Assembly: GCA_028829895.1 (NCBI GenBank)
Contig: CM054179.1
Coordinates: 39,674,617 to 39,738,616, forward strand
DNA from: Sinotaia quadrata
Taxonomy: Eukaryota; Mollusca; Gastropoda; Architaenioglossa; Viviparidae
Length of the DNA stretch: 64,000 bases
Direction of reading: 5' to 3'
Notes under the pieces: generated by a model
What the model saw: only the letters and a program-made list of their open reading frames with translations
Databases searched by the model: none
What the model was told of the DNA's origin: nothing
Part shown: positions 36,701 to 64,000 of the stretch, piece by piece
How the letters are laid out: each line of letters starts with the position of its first letter
How positions within the stretch are numbered: the first letter of the stretch is position 1
Position numbers and translations under genes: made by a program

Positions 36701-39700
36701 GAAATTAGGGGAAAATTAGGACAGGGCAGTGTTCAGAGGGAAAGCACCAGTAAAGACACTTACCAAAGCAGGGTATGATATTAAGTGTTGATGAGGTAAG
36801 ATGTTAGACATTGATGAGGTGAAATGGAGGTAGGATGAGGAGGACACACACTTATGTACAGTTCACACACAAGAATGTTTGCTTCACTCACAAAAAGTTG
36901 TCCTGCAACGATGAGAATAACTCAATAAGACCTTGAATTCTATAATCACCATCCAGTAAACACACAGATGGCAAAAACACATCAAAGCAAGAAAAAAAGG
37001 ACAATCAATTGGGGACAAACACACCCTGCCTTCATCTGAACCATGTGAGACACAATTGGCCAGATTTGGCCATTTTTCACAGGAAATGCGATGTTTTCAA
37101 CGTGTACGTATCGTTTGTTATGCGAGGTACCACTGTATAGGTTAGGCCAGAAAGTTTAAGTCAGTCTACATATAATACAAGCTAGTGTATTATAGTATAG
37201 GCTAGTCTGTAATATTACTAAGAACGCTTCAGTAAAGAATGCGTGGATGGATAAAATAAGTGTAGAATGCATGTCAGAAAGGGGGGAAACGTAGAATCTG
37301 ATCTTCTGAAGTGATGCACTCTCTGGCAGATGCAGAAGTACATGTAACTCAGGATGGCCAGCCAATCCCAGTGGCCTATTTCGGTGGACAGCCATCTGCT
37401 GATGTTGCTAAAAGGTAAACTTATATATTTTTAAGCCAACCAATCCCAAGACATGTAACTGTTGCCTCTTTTGTTGATGTTTAAGATATAGTTTTCTTGA
37501 GGAATAAGTACACTTAAAAATTGAATATATTTGCAGAACAAACAGTCCCCCGTTATAGCTATATGGACCTGATAAAGACAAACAGTATAATTTATATGAA
37601 CAACTTTATTGAAAAAATATAACAATTGATATTAACAATGTTAGAGTATTTTCTTGCTATAATGCATCAACATTGGAAGTGGGTGTTGAAAATAAAATAA
37701 TAAATCAATAGGTGGCTTGCTTTGTAGAAAAACTTTCTTTACTCTGTACTTGTCCATTTATTAATAGTGTGTGTTGATGATGATGATGACTTACATGGTA
37801 CTTAATCACTTAATCTTCGGTTTTAAAAAAATGTGCTCTAAGTACTTTACTGAATGAGCATGCATTAACACTTGATGTGAAATAAACATATTGTACATCT
37901 TTTGGCTGTTTGTCTACTATAAAACCTACAAATTCTATTTTAATCCCAAAATGTCATATATCACTGGATTCGTCTTGATAACAGGAAGCTTTCAGACTTA
38001 TCCTCAGAAACCTGAACTGGAATTTTAGGATCAAAACCACCAAAATAATGAATTTTTCTCTCAAGAAAGACAACTTAAGAAGATTGTATTTCAATTTGTG
38101 GTATCCCCTTTGGATGCTCAGCATAAAAAGCAGGCGATTGTCTGACATTGCACACATGTACTTTTCTTAAAGGAATAGCTTAGGTGATTGTTCAGATATA
38201 AAAGAGCTCTGGCCACAGAGCAGCATGTTTACGAGGTGAAGGAGAGGTGTTGGATAGTGGAGGTGGCCTTCTAATATTTTAGTAGTTTAGTTACAGCATT
38301 TACTCTTACTGTCTTAGTCTGAGTTTACTTTGCAGGCAATTGCCGTACATTTCACATTTTTTGTAAAGGACAATTCACCCTTTTTTTGAGTAAGACATAT
38401 TTACGCAACACAATATATGCTTCAGACTGTAAAAATGAAATATTTACTCAACACGTCATCTATGAGACAACTTCAGACAATAAAAGGGAATCACATAAAC
38501 ACAGCATATATTTACTTAATGCATCTTCTCCATGCAAGTCAACTTAATGGGGAGTATTGTAGGTTGCATTTAACATGAATATGTATCAATGGATTAGCCT
38601 CAAAAGTGGTCAGTTTTTAAGATCTACTTCTTTTTATAGTTCACATCATGTCACCTATGAGACAATCTACTTTTGTAAGGTGCGCTGATGCTTATCGTAA
38701 AAAGGCTGCAGAGACAAATGATGTTGCCAACAAAGACTCCAAGCTCAAGTAAGAAACAGGCCACCATAAGACAATGGGAAACACCAGAACAAAGACAAAG
38801 TAGGCAGTAGGCTGATGCAGTCAGGTAAGCAACAGTACAACAATAGGAGGCTCACATTGAATGTCAACAAAGACTTCAAGCCTGAGTAAGCAGACAGTCT
38901 GCCATAAAACAACCAGAAACACCATAAAGAGAAACTAGGCAGTCTGAAGACTGGGTGAGATTGAACAGGTATAAGCTGCATCTCAGTATGTGTGCCCTAC
39001 TGGAATCAGTCAGTGGAGTGTGAAGACCTTACTTCTGGAATCAGTCAGTGAAACAGCAGTGACAAGACCTTAGGTCTGGAATCAGTCAGTAAAACAGCAG
39101 TGACAAGACCTTAGGTCTGGAATCAGTCAGTGAAACAGCAGAGTGACAAGACCCTAGGTCTGGAATCAGTCAGTGAAACAGCAGAGTGACAAGACCCTAG
39201 GTCTGGAATCAGTCAGTGAAACAGTGGAGTGAGAAGACCTTACTTCTGGAATCAGTCAATGAAACAGCAGAGTGACAAGACCTTAGGTCTGGAATCAGGT
39301 AAAGATCATAAGGATCTAGTAAGGACATTATTTAATAATACAGGAAATAAAAATAATTTTAATTCATTTAGATTACTTGCATTAACATGTTTTTCAGTAT
39401 AATGAATATTTGTTTAGTTTAACATATTTCTCGTCGTCAGTCACAACTTGATCCAATAGCAATATATCTTATTGATTTGCAGTGATTTTTTTATCTACAT
39501 TTTTGCGTGTTCGTCTGGTTATCTACTTTACAGCATTTTCCCACTCATTGAACTTAAGAGCTGTGTTCAAGTCCAAATACATTGAAAGTGATAAGGGATT
39601 AGTGCCGATGTGTCTTGTAAGTAAGCTGCACTCAGAATTTCAGGTAAAAGTATCAGATATGCTAAAAAATAAGTGTAAATTTAAAAACAAAAACTTATTT

Positions 39701-42161
39701 AGAATTGTGTAAACTTTTGAGAGTGGCTTATATACAAAACGCATTTGCACTAATCTCTTAACAATGTATTTGGATTTAGAACAGTTTTTTGTTGAGGTCA
39801 GTGATATTTATTCACTTGCTCTTTGAGTGCTTTCAGTGGGTCAGTGTGATTTTATTCATAGCTAATGTGTTCCAATTAGCTTTATTAGTTCAGTAGCAAA
39901 AATGTTTTTAAATTGATAAAACACCATGGATCATGGATTCTTCAACTTGATTAAACCTGCATTTGTTTAAATAGCCTTGATGAAAGGGGTTATTTTATTT
40001 GTTTTGTAAATAGCACTGATCTTTGGGCTATAACTTAAAACACTTGTTTGCTTCTTCATGAAGTCATTAATGACTCCTTTGCATTTACTGAACTGTTCTA
40101 GAATACTAATTAACTGTGGTTCTGTGGGCTTACTTGACAGATTGGCCATGTTGATCACATTACCAGAACACTGCTGTGTGAATAGTTGTCATCTTCTTGG
40201 ACAGTTTGCAATGCGACAGAGACATTTGCGTAAGCTGGGTTACATAGTTGTAGAGGTGAGAATTTTTTAGTTTAAGATCTTTCTGAAATGCTTCTTTTCA
40301 TGGCAGATCACAAGCTTACCTTGGCACACCATGTATGCAATTCACTCTTTCTTTTTATTAAATTTAAACTTTCTTATTTTCTACAGTAAATTTTCCTGAA
40401 TTTGACTGATATTTAGTCTATTTATCATGACTAAGCAAGCTCATCCATATGTAAGTGTGCATAAAAATAGGGAGGTTGAAGTTGCCATTTATGGTTGTGA
40501 AATGCACTTTAATATCTGGAATTTACAGTTCTGCAAAATGTTCATTTTCTAGTGACATATTTTTCAATTTTTATAACGTGCACATTTTTTAGGATATATT
40601 AATTAAATATTTTTATACATTGAGTATATCTTTCCAATACTTCTATTTAGGTGAAACATTACTGAATCTTTTGATGCCAATTACATTATGGTTCTAAATA
40701 TCATTGTTTTGATGCAGTAGTTTAGAAATAACATTACTTATTTGGCCATTTGAATTTTTTTCTTGAGCTAATTTTAACAATTCATAAAAGCTATATTATT
40801 TAGATTATTTCCATTTTCAGCTTTATGATTGTAGAACAGTTAGTTTTTATTAACATATTCCATTTTAAATTTTGGGCACTTTAATCTACTTATCCCATGC
40901 AAACTCACTTATACTTGTAGGTGTAAAAATCACCAGGGATTTTTATAAAAATGTTTTTGGTTACTTTCTGGTGCAGTAAAGATTAATTTTGTCTTAAAGA
41001 GAGGATGTCACCAAAAAAAAAAATGGTCATTGTGATAACAAATGTTGTAACTACTCCTTATATCAAATTTAATATTTCTGCTTGATTTAACAATTGCCAT
41101 CCATATTGTGCTTTTGTTAGTAATAATGAGATCATAGCACATTTAGCCTTAGTTTATTTAAATACGTAGCTGAAACCAATGTGTTACTGTTTATTTCATA
41201 TAAAATTATTTACTGCTATGCATTTTCAGTTTACACCCATTTTTTCTTGATTTCAGGCAAATATACTTTTTATAGGGCACATTTAGCTACAGTGAAGAAC
41301 TGGTACATTTCGACTATTTGAAGTTAATTTTATTTTTAATGTTTCAAATTAGAGAAAATATTTCTATAAATTGATACCATCTTGTATTATTTATATTATT
41401 TACACAATGATTGCACAATTTAATATTTAAATATAAAAAATTTCTTAAGCAGCATAATGCGTTTAGTAATGTACTTGTTTGCACCATTTTAAATTTAAGT
41501 ATGCTTTAACAGAAATTTGTTATGGAGCATGATGCATTCAGTAATGTATCTGATTTTACCATTTTAAATTTAAGTATGCTTTAACCAAACTTGTGGAGCA
41601 TACGATTCAAATAAGGCTGTTTACAGGGGATAATTCAGTACAACCAAAACATTTTCCTTTCATCCATTGCTCACATTTGCTGTAAACTTTTCTTCTGTAC
41701 CTGAGGTTAAGCAACAAATAAACAAAAAGAACAAGAAACAAAATTCTCCAATATCTTTTACTTGTATTTAGGGTTAAAAGATTTGCTTTTGTAAAGCATC
41801 TTTTCCTTTGTTCAAGAGCTTTCCAGGTCTTAATGGAGCTACAGAGTAACCTACAAAATGTTACCACTTTTAGCATTAAGTCTGAAAACTTCTAAGAGGT
41901 CATATGTCCAGTGCATGTTGAGTTCTACTCTTCAGAATATACTTTACATAAAAATGTTCTGATATAGTGTTCATGCATTTTCTTATCTATTTATACGTTC
42001 TAGAGAAACTTAATAATGAAGTTGCTCTTGTTATTTATTTTCAGGTTTCTGTTCGCGAGTTTATGTCTTTGAATAATTTGCAGAGACAATCGTATATTCA
42101 AAACAAATTGAAAAAGATTGTGAAATTTAACACAAAACAAGGAGCAGATCATCAAATGTAA
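27754..42161 (+). CDS. FASTKD3: FAST kinase domain-containing protein 3, mitochondrial, 6 coding exons
   Basis: FASTK-family mitochondrial RNA-binding protein; the human orthologue supports stability and translation of several mitochondrial mRNAs. Exons: 27754-29185, 30869-30991, 33045-33155, 37330-37414, 40141-40255, 42045-42161. They total 1983 bases, 660 aa plus stop; human FASTKD3 is about 660 residues. Phases fit at every junction. The first about 45 residues are basic, Ser/Ala-rich and free of acidic residues until about residue 34, as in a mitochondrial presequence. Residues about 60-480 are helical repeats; about 480-580 cover the FAST_1/FAST_2 region (LWLEWLQSAVKLDSKG, AKLRTFAVNTIYTIDAEVHV); residues about 584-650 form the RAP domain (CVNSCHLLGQFAMRQRHLRK, LGYIVVEV). 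The head-to-head position beside MTRR supports FASTKD3 over other FASTKD members. An acceptor (TTATTTGTAG) 24 bases upstream of the ATG implies a separate 5' untranslated exon. Confidence 0.9.
30675..30711. repeat. (GT)n microsatellite
   Basis: In FASTKD3 intron 1, about 160 bases before exon 2. Confidence 0.9.
30869..30991 (+). CDS. FASTKD3: FASTKD3 coding exon 2 (residues 478-518)
   Basis: Encodes ALDQPNQAGLWLEWLQSAVK and RIPCLYKLEMNFSWR. Acceptor CTTTTACAG, donor AGAG|GTGAGT, phase 1 at both ends. A (GT)n run lies about 160 bases upstream. Confidence 0.88.
31225..31700. repeat. Minisatellite, about 40 bp unit, about 11 copies
   Basis: Unit AAATAAATAATCAGTAACCA-GAACTTTGCAGCAGTAAATG in FASTKD3 intron 2, degenerate at the left and regular at the right. 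Confidence 0.88.
32150..32335 (+). mobile_element. Degenerate SINE, FASTKD3 intron 2
   Basis: The 3' part, AAGTGCTTAGGGCTTGGTCA then GCAAATAAATACCCATTCTT, resembles the GCGCTTxGAGC...GCGCTATATAAATxCC(ATT)n end common to many invertebrate SINEs. The 5' part (TAGTTGGCCTTGATTGCAAA) could be a decayed tRNA-like head, though the B box is poor. Confidence 0.4.
33045..33155 (+). CDS. FASTKD3: FASTKD3 coding exon 3 (residues 519-555)
   Basis: Encodes DEHIYLLQNHLGETLNQLF then AKLRTFAVNTIYTI. Acceptor TTGTTTAG, donor TTG|GTAAGT, phase 1 at both ends. Confidence 0.88.
33298..33330. repeat. (GT)n/(GC) microsatellite
   Basis: GTGTGTGTGTGTGTGTGCGT in FASTKD3 intron 3. Confidence 0.85.
34544..34572. repeat. 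Perfect 11 bp hairpin
   Basis: CCACTTGCAAA, a 7-base loop, TTTGCAAGTGG. In FASTKD3 intron 3; no function known. Confidence 0.7.
36560..37135. mobile_element. Pogo/Tigger-like MITE with TA target duplication, FASTKD3 intron 3
   Basis: 576 bases flanked by TA on both sides. The left end reads CAGTACCTCACATAACGAAC; the right end, reverse complemented, reads CAGTGGTACCTCGCATAACA. They match along about 22 bases apart from a 3-base gap and two changes. CAG..ACCTCG ends with TA duplication are typical of Tc1/mariner pogo-Tigger elements. A sub-terminal inverted copy (GTTCATTATGCGAGGT at about 36600) makes the left end fold on itself. No ORF, so non-autonomous. Confidence 0.65.
37330..37414 (+). 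CDS. FASTKD3: FASTKD3 coding exon 4 (residues 556-583)
   Basis: Encodes DAEVHVTQDGQPIPVAYFGG then QPSADVAK. Acceptor TCTCTGGCAG, donor AAAAG|GTAAAC. It turns phase 1 into phase 2, as both neighbours require. A pogo-like MITE ends about 195 bases upstream. Confidence 0.87.
38740..38970. repeat. Two-copy repeat, about 120 bp
   Basis: CAACAAAGACTCCAAGCTCA and CAACAAAGACTTCAAGCCTG begin two diverged copies that continue through GAAACACCA and TAGGCAGT, in FASTKD3 intron 4. Confidence 0.7.
38995..39305. repeat. Minisatellite, 43 bp unit, 7 copies
   Basis: Unit CTGGAATCAGTCAGTGAAAC-AGCAGAGTGACAAGACCCTA-GGT in FASTKD3 intron 4, with single-base variants shared between neighbouring copies. Confidence 0.9.
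40141..40255 (+). CDS. FASTKD3: FASTKD3 coding exon 5 (residues 584-622), RAP domain start
   Basis: Encodes RLAMLITLPEHCCVNS then CHLLGQFAMRQRHLRKLGY and IVVE. The order, a helix with N-S-x-H-L-L-G followed by R-x-R-H-L-x-x-L-G-Y, is the usual RAP-domain start. Acceptor CTTGACAG, donor GAG|GTGAGA. Confidence 0.9.
41450..41600. repeat. Two-copy repeat, about 80 bp
   Basis: ACCATTTTAAATTTAAGTAT-GCTTTAAC occurs twice, preceded by GCATAATGCGTTTAGTAATG or a variant. FASTKD3 intron 5. Confidence 0.75.
42045..42161 (+). CDS. FASTKD3: FASTKD3 coding exon 6, C-terminus (residues 623-660)
   Basis: Encodes VSVREFMSLNNLQRQSY then IQNKLKKIVKFNT to TAA, the end of the RAP domain. Acceptor TATTTTCAG, phase 0. 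A possible poly(A) signal AATAAA is at 43036-43041. Confidence 0.88.
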   Translation, partial: VSVREFMSLNNLQRQSYIQNKLKKIVKFNTKQGADHQM

Positions 42162-43653
42162 GCAATAACTATATTTTCAAAGATTGGCAGCATCACCTTA
42201 TTTTGCATAATTAAACTATTCCTTTCATAAATATGCCTTGTTAGAAAGGTTTGGTGTACACCATTTACTCAGAATTTTTGGGAATTTGTGAGCATTCTTA
42301 GTGATTAAATATTATCAGAGGAATGTTAGCTATCACAAGACATAATGTTTTAGATATGTGACAATATTAATTTTTATTGAGAATTTGGGGTAGTAAACAA
42401 TTATAGTATTCATTTGTTGTCACTTTGAAAGTATCATTCACATTGACTTTTACATGTAAGTGATGTTTTTTATATGTTAAAGGTACTTGATGATAAGGTA
42501 ATTTAGTATCCAAAACAGATGTTGCAGTTTGTTGGGTTTTTTTGTGTGTTAGAAAGTGAAAATGGGGTAGGAAATAGGAATATTATTCACAAGAGATTTT
42601 TCTTGAAAACACCCATGGTTATTTCAAATACTATAATTTTGCAGGCAAGAGTGTTATCTCAAGAAGGCAATGATTTGAATATTATTCCACTTTCAGACAC
42701 TGTGTTCTTTTGTCGTATTTATTTTGCATTCTACAAAACTTTGTTAGAATAGTTTTACATTTACTTGAGGAACAAATGTAAACTGTATGAGTATGCGATA
42801 AGAAACTTATTAAATCTGTTTTCTTTTCAATGGTACTTTTGTCATATTTAATTTTTAAAATATGTTCCTTCATTTATTTTTCTTTCTTTTTTGCTGTTTA
42901 TGTGATTTGAAGAGGCACGAGTATCAGTGTTCATTTCGCTAACTGTTCTTTGCATGTGAGCTGAATAGAGAACATGAACAATCATTTTGACCAAGACTTT
43001 TCAAACAAAATTCACTTGTTGTAAATTCTACTAGAAATAAATTGTCTAGAATATTAATTTGAATGTGATATATTTGTTATCATTTACTCTTTGTCATATG
43101 TCATTATTTATTTAATTCATTAAACATAATTTGCTTAGTCTTGTACAAAGTGCTTTTTAGTAGCAGTATTATTATAATAAAAAAAAACAACCCACAAACA
43201 AGATAAGTTACAAACAGAAAGTGTACACAGAAAAACAAACCACATACAAGGGAAGAAAACATGCAGACAACAAACCACAAATATTGCACTATTAATTTTT
43301 TAATCTTTATTTGTATCCAATATTCATTCCACTTTACACAAAGGTCATAATTTTCCTTACATATCAGTATATCTATTCAGTAAGCATTTTTGTACCAAAA
43401 ACATAGCAGCTGATAGTAAAATTGAAAGATGTTAGTTTTCTCTCGGTAATTTAACAACTCGTGAAGCCGTTACAAAGCACTAACATGCCGGAGACTTACA
43501 CTGAATAGTGTCAACGCATGCAAGAATGACTACCAGTACCAAGGAAATGCAATCAGTTTTTTTCTTTTGCAGTAATGGCAACTTTAAATGTGCAATAAGG
43601 AAAAAGAATATTCTTGAAGACTCTTTAGTAAAGAGTTATATATTAGTGTTCTT

Positions 43654-43737
43654 TCATTTCATATCCTTGATATGGTTGACTGGCTGAATGCTTAATGGTG
43701 AAGGAGCTTTCTGATTGGTTGTAGATTTATTACCATT
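43654..43737 (-). CDS. Possible terminal exon on minus strand, unassigned
   Basis: The acceptor GTGCTTTTGTAG is followed by 27 codons, NGNKSTTNQKAPSPLSIQPV then NHIKDMK and TGA, in phase 0. It lies downstream of the lifeguard stop on the same strand and could be an alternative last exon or part of another gene. No family recognised; the frame is short enough to be chance. Confidence 0.2.
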   Translation of the reverse strand, partial: NGNKSTTNQKAPSPLSIQPVNHIKDMK

Positions 43738-44231
43738 CTACAAAAGCACAAAAAATAATTTTTTAAATGTAAGAATATTTTTAATTTCAGATTTTGGGTT
43801 TTGCACAGTATTGTCTAGAAAATTAAAATATCAGTTCTTTTAAAATTAAAACTGAAAAGTTTTTTTAAAATGTAGCTTTATATTTAGTTTATGTTGATTG
43901 TGAGCAACTTTTAAGTTACATAGAAAGAGTTTTGGTGTACAGTCCCTATCTCTAAAATTTAATTTTAAAAGTTTGAGAACATTAATCATAATCTTTATAA
44001 AAATTCATCCACAAAGTTTACAAAAGCAACACTTAAAATCATATATGACTGCATTTATGGATGCAGAATTAATTTTAAAAAACATCACACACTGATTCAT
44101 TTATTTTTAAGTTAATGTAAATAATTACAAATAATGCACCATTTTATAACCTGCATTATTTTTCTTGCTAATTTATAGGGGATTTTCTGGAGAAAGAAAT
44201 GCTGTAAAATGTTATTTCCCTTTTGCTTTAG

Positions 44232-44415
44232 AAATTGTGACCCTGATGATTTTACAGTAGGGTTATGGTGGTTTCGACTTATACAAACAGGCCATAAAGG
44301 CCAAATTCCAATTCCAACATTCATTCCAAACTTACAGTGGCAAAGTAGTACTGGCATGGATGAACTGCAGATGCTCACTGCCATAAGCCTCTTGGCATCA
44401 ATGAAACATAACATA
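44232..44415 (+). CDS. Unassigned exon-like reading frame
   Basis: After a good acceptor (CCCTTTTGCTTTAG) an open frame reads NCDPDDFTVGLWWFRLIQTG then HKGQIPIPTFIPNLQW and DELQMLTAISLLASMKHN. The composition looks like conserved protein (Trp-rich, few low-complexity residues), unlike most ORFs here. A possible but poor donor (ATAG|GTTGCC) follows. I do not recognise the family. It could be a lone exon of an unrecognised plus-strand gene, a retrocopy fragment or a transposon piece. Confidence 0.35.
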
Positions 44416-46705
44416 GGTTGCCATTTTAAGTTACTTCTTGCTCTTGTTCATTACAGACCTACATACAAGACCATTCACATACAAATTCTGACAATTACAT
44501 AATTGGGCTATGAACGTCCTTAAGAATGGAAATCATTTGTAACCCAAGACCCTACAATATTTCCATACTCAGGGGAAGTAAACATACTAGGTAGCATTGT
44601 AACTTTTCAATCTCTAAAGAAAACAAAAATATACATGCATTTTACAATGGCAACATTACTATGAATTGAAATGGTTTTTAAAAAAAAATTTGTCTCTATA
44701 CAGATTATTAATTTTATTGTTTTCATTGTTTTACTCAGATTTAAATGTAAATCTTTATGTGACAGGCACTTAAGTTTGAAAAGTTCACAATAATTGGAAC
44801 ACCTATGCAAAAATAATTCTTAATTAATTGTATTTCAGTAAAATGCTAATTTACCTCTTAAAATGATACTAAAACATTAATCATCTTGAACTGAGATATG
44901 TTGTCATGTCATATATAATGTGAATAATTCTTATACGTTGTATTTTGACTATCAGGATTGGAATTAGATTCTTACTATCAAACTTTAAACCTTGCAAATG
45001 TTCCTAGCTCATATGTGACCCATTTTTACAAAGTCAACCATAAGGTGAAATTTTTACTTTTGACAAATAAGTGCAAATATATACTTTAAAATGGTGTATG
45101 CTTTATAATAATACCCCCCAAAATGACGGACATATGCTTTTATTCAGTCAGTAAGTGCTGTTGGAGCCATTTTGAGAAAACTGAGTTTAAAGATTACCAG
45201 TATATTGACAAACTAGAAAGGGAAAATTATTGTTAATTACAACTTTTTCTGACATAAATCTAAGCAGATAATGATAGATAAATGGCTACTGAATTTGTTT
45301 TTGTTAAAAAGTAAAAAGTGAATGTTTTGACCCCAAACCCCTTAAATATCTCAGAATGCTTGTTTCCGACTTAATGGAAATTTTGTGTGAGTCACATACA
45401 GAATCTGCCAGGCTTAGTAAACTACAGTCAAAAACAAGTGGTTCTTAGTTACTTGTTCTTATTGATAAATATTTTTTCCTTTTTTTGTTGTGGATCTTTT
45501 GTTATCCACATTGTAGCAATAATGTAATTTCTTTAGAGTTTAAGAATTGCAACACATTTTTTTATTTGTGCATTTTGTGGTGAGTTTTATAATTCTTTCT
45601 GTTGACAATATTTCTACTACTTAATATGTATTGAGTAGTGAACACCATCATAAGTCTAATTTGGAGAATGAGGGCTCAGACCACTGGTTTAGAAATCTTT
45701 CTTTTTTAAAGAGGCTGGCAGGTAAATATTCAATAAATATATTTTTAAACTGTCTATTTTCTTTATATAAGTGTTCATAATATTATAATTGCCACTAGTA
45801 AGTTTAATATATAAAGTTTAAGTAAAATACTTTTTACATTGTAAAAAAAAAATCATTTCATTACAAGAATTAGATAAAACAATTTTGTTACTGAATAACA
45901 ATATATTTTTGAATAATAAATGTCAAAATCTGAACAAAGATATTCTTGTAAATATCCAAACAGTCTGTCTTGAATAAGCAATAGAATACGTGGCTTTGAT
46001 TTAGAAAAGGTACATTCACAGAAATGTATGCCTGTGTGTAAGGTACATTCACAGGAATGTATGCTTGTGCAAATTTTAAAAATCTTCTCTTCTCCTCCAC
46101 AATACAATTCAATGAAGGACAATTTTGCTCCCACACATCTGCAGGAAGGGAAATAACATTCATAATATTTTTGATGGTTAGTTGGAATGATGGCATTAAA
46201 AAGGCATTACATGCAAAGGAGTGCTATTTTGGGGGCATTGCCTCCAGACACTGCAAATCTTCACTCTGCCACTACTCAAATTCCTAATATTCTATGATAA
46301 CAAACTGCACAACATTCTTTTTTGTAATTTCAAATAGTATGTATTGTGATTATTTCTGTTAGAACAAGATCTTGTGCACTTAAAATTTTCATTGCGCTAG
46401 CTAAACTTGGTCACACTTAAAATCTACACAATTTTGTTTTTTTATTTTTTTTATTTGAAATGATACATTAGAAATTATATACAAACATTTTAAGTGTAGA
46501 AGAACAGATTATTTTCCACATTAAAGTTAAATAGAGACTAAAATAAAAATATTGAGTTACTAATGCCATTTCTTTTCTGCTGCACGATGTAAAAAATAAT
46601 TATGCCTAGCTTAGATCAGATAAAGGATAAGACCAATGCATCAAGTGGAGAATGTATACAACACATTTATGCAAAAGGGCATTCTGTGCTGAAAAGTTTA
46701 ATTAT

Positions 46706-63379
<16,674 letters not shown>

Positions 63380-64000
63380 CTGAAATAAAGTGAATTGCTA
63401 ATTATGAGACTTATGTCATGTTTTGTAGGAGATATTTAACCCACTGCCACAATGCCTCATGCCCTATGTGTATTCTGCGTCCACTTCTAAAAATATCTCA
63501 CACTTATATATCCCACTCCTCGAGTAAATGAAAAAAGACATACACATTAAAATTGCTTTTGTATTGGACTTATTAGCATTTATGAGTGGGATGAGTTCAA
63601 ACCACATTTTTTAAATACTCAATCAAATGAGTACAGAGAATAATGTTTTATATCCAGACACTGAAAACATGACATATTGTTAACTGTAATGCTTAAACGT
63701 CAGAGTGATGTAATTCACTAACTGATTTATAGCACATAGTATAAGTACTGATTATAACTTTTAAAAATATAATAATAAATCCTTATTTTATTAAATATAC
63801 AAATGCTTATAAACATACTATTAGCAATTATCATGCAGAATCTCTAGAATAGTAATGAGAGGCAAAATTACTTGTTTAAAAAGAATTTTGTACATGCATA
63901 CATACTTCACATTATAGTTAAGCCTCTTACTTTGTCAATGTCGGTAGCAGTGATAGTCAGAATTAAGTCTATTATTTTGTTGTTAGTGGTAGTGGTATGG

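Larger units (their letters stand above)
42162..46705. other. Intergenic space between convergent FASTKD3 and lifeguard genes
   Basis: Contains both 3' UTRs, which cannot be delimited, plus two unassigned exon-like frames (43654-43737 minus, 44232-44415 plus). 44810-46440 is AT-rich with no feature recognised. Confidence 0.5.

Noticed and set aside
63935..63975. Further lifeguard exon just upstream of exon H
   Set aside because: A donor-like AAA|GTAAGA follows ITATDID, but the phase does not fit exon H; in the fitting frame a stop occurs nearby and the sequence does not resemble the family.

Overview
The window is animal nuclear DNA: AT-rich, with long introns, GT-AG splice sites, degenerate transposons and a very heavy load of minisatellites. 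Nothing in it is prokaryotic. The gene content plus LINE, SINE-like and hAT-type remnants fit an invertebrate, possibly a mollusc or other lophotrochozoan, but the sequence does not fix the species.

Three protein genes can be assembled exon by exon, with reading phase agreeing at every junction. (1) Minus strand, 20858 down to 2168: methionine synthase reductase (MTRR), 13 coding exons, 849 codons, from the FMN-binding flavodoxin domain to the conserved C-terminal tryptophan. (2) Plus strand, 27754 to 42161: a FASTK-domain protein best called FASTKD3, 6 coding exons, 660 residues, with a mitochondrial-type N-terminus and a C-terminal RAP domain. (3) Minus strand, 63379 down to 46706: the last 8 coding exons of a lifeguard (TMBIM/GRINA family) multi-pass membrane protein whose 5' exons lie beyond the right edge.

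Layout: bases 1-250 may hold the 3' end of an upstream plus-strand gene, converging on MTRR. MTRR and FASTKD3 are head to head across about 6.9 kb, the same divergent pairing known for human MTRR and FASTKD3. FASTKD3 and the lifeguard gene are tail to tail across 4.5 kb, in which two unassigned exon-like reading frames were seen. MTRR acts in reactivation of methionine synthase, FASTKD3 in mitochondrial RNA metabolism and lifeguard proteins in membrane calcium and cell-death control, so the genes are neighbours rather than a pathway.

Introns carry about 25 tandem arrays (units about 27-125 bp), two antisense copies of one RTE-like LINE family with GATA-type 3' tails, a pogo/Tigger-like MITE with TA target duplication, a possible piggyBac-like MITE, a degenerate SINE and a hAT-type transposase relic. 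The most unusual observation is that several arrays look as though they grew out of exon boundaries: the MTRR stop-codon region is reiterated in its 3' flank, the exon 4 splice donor is reiterated about 30 times in intron 4, and the acceptor of a lifeguard exon lies in the first unit of another array.
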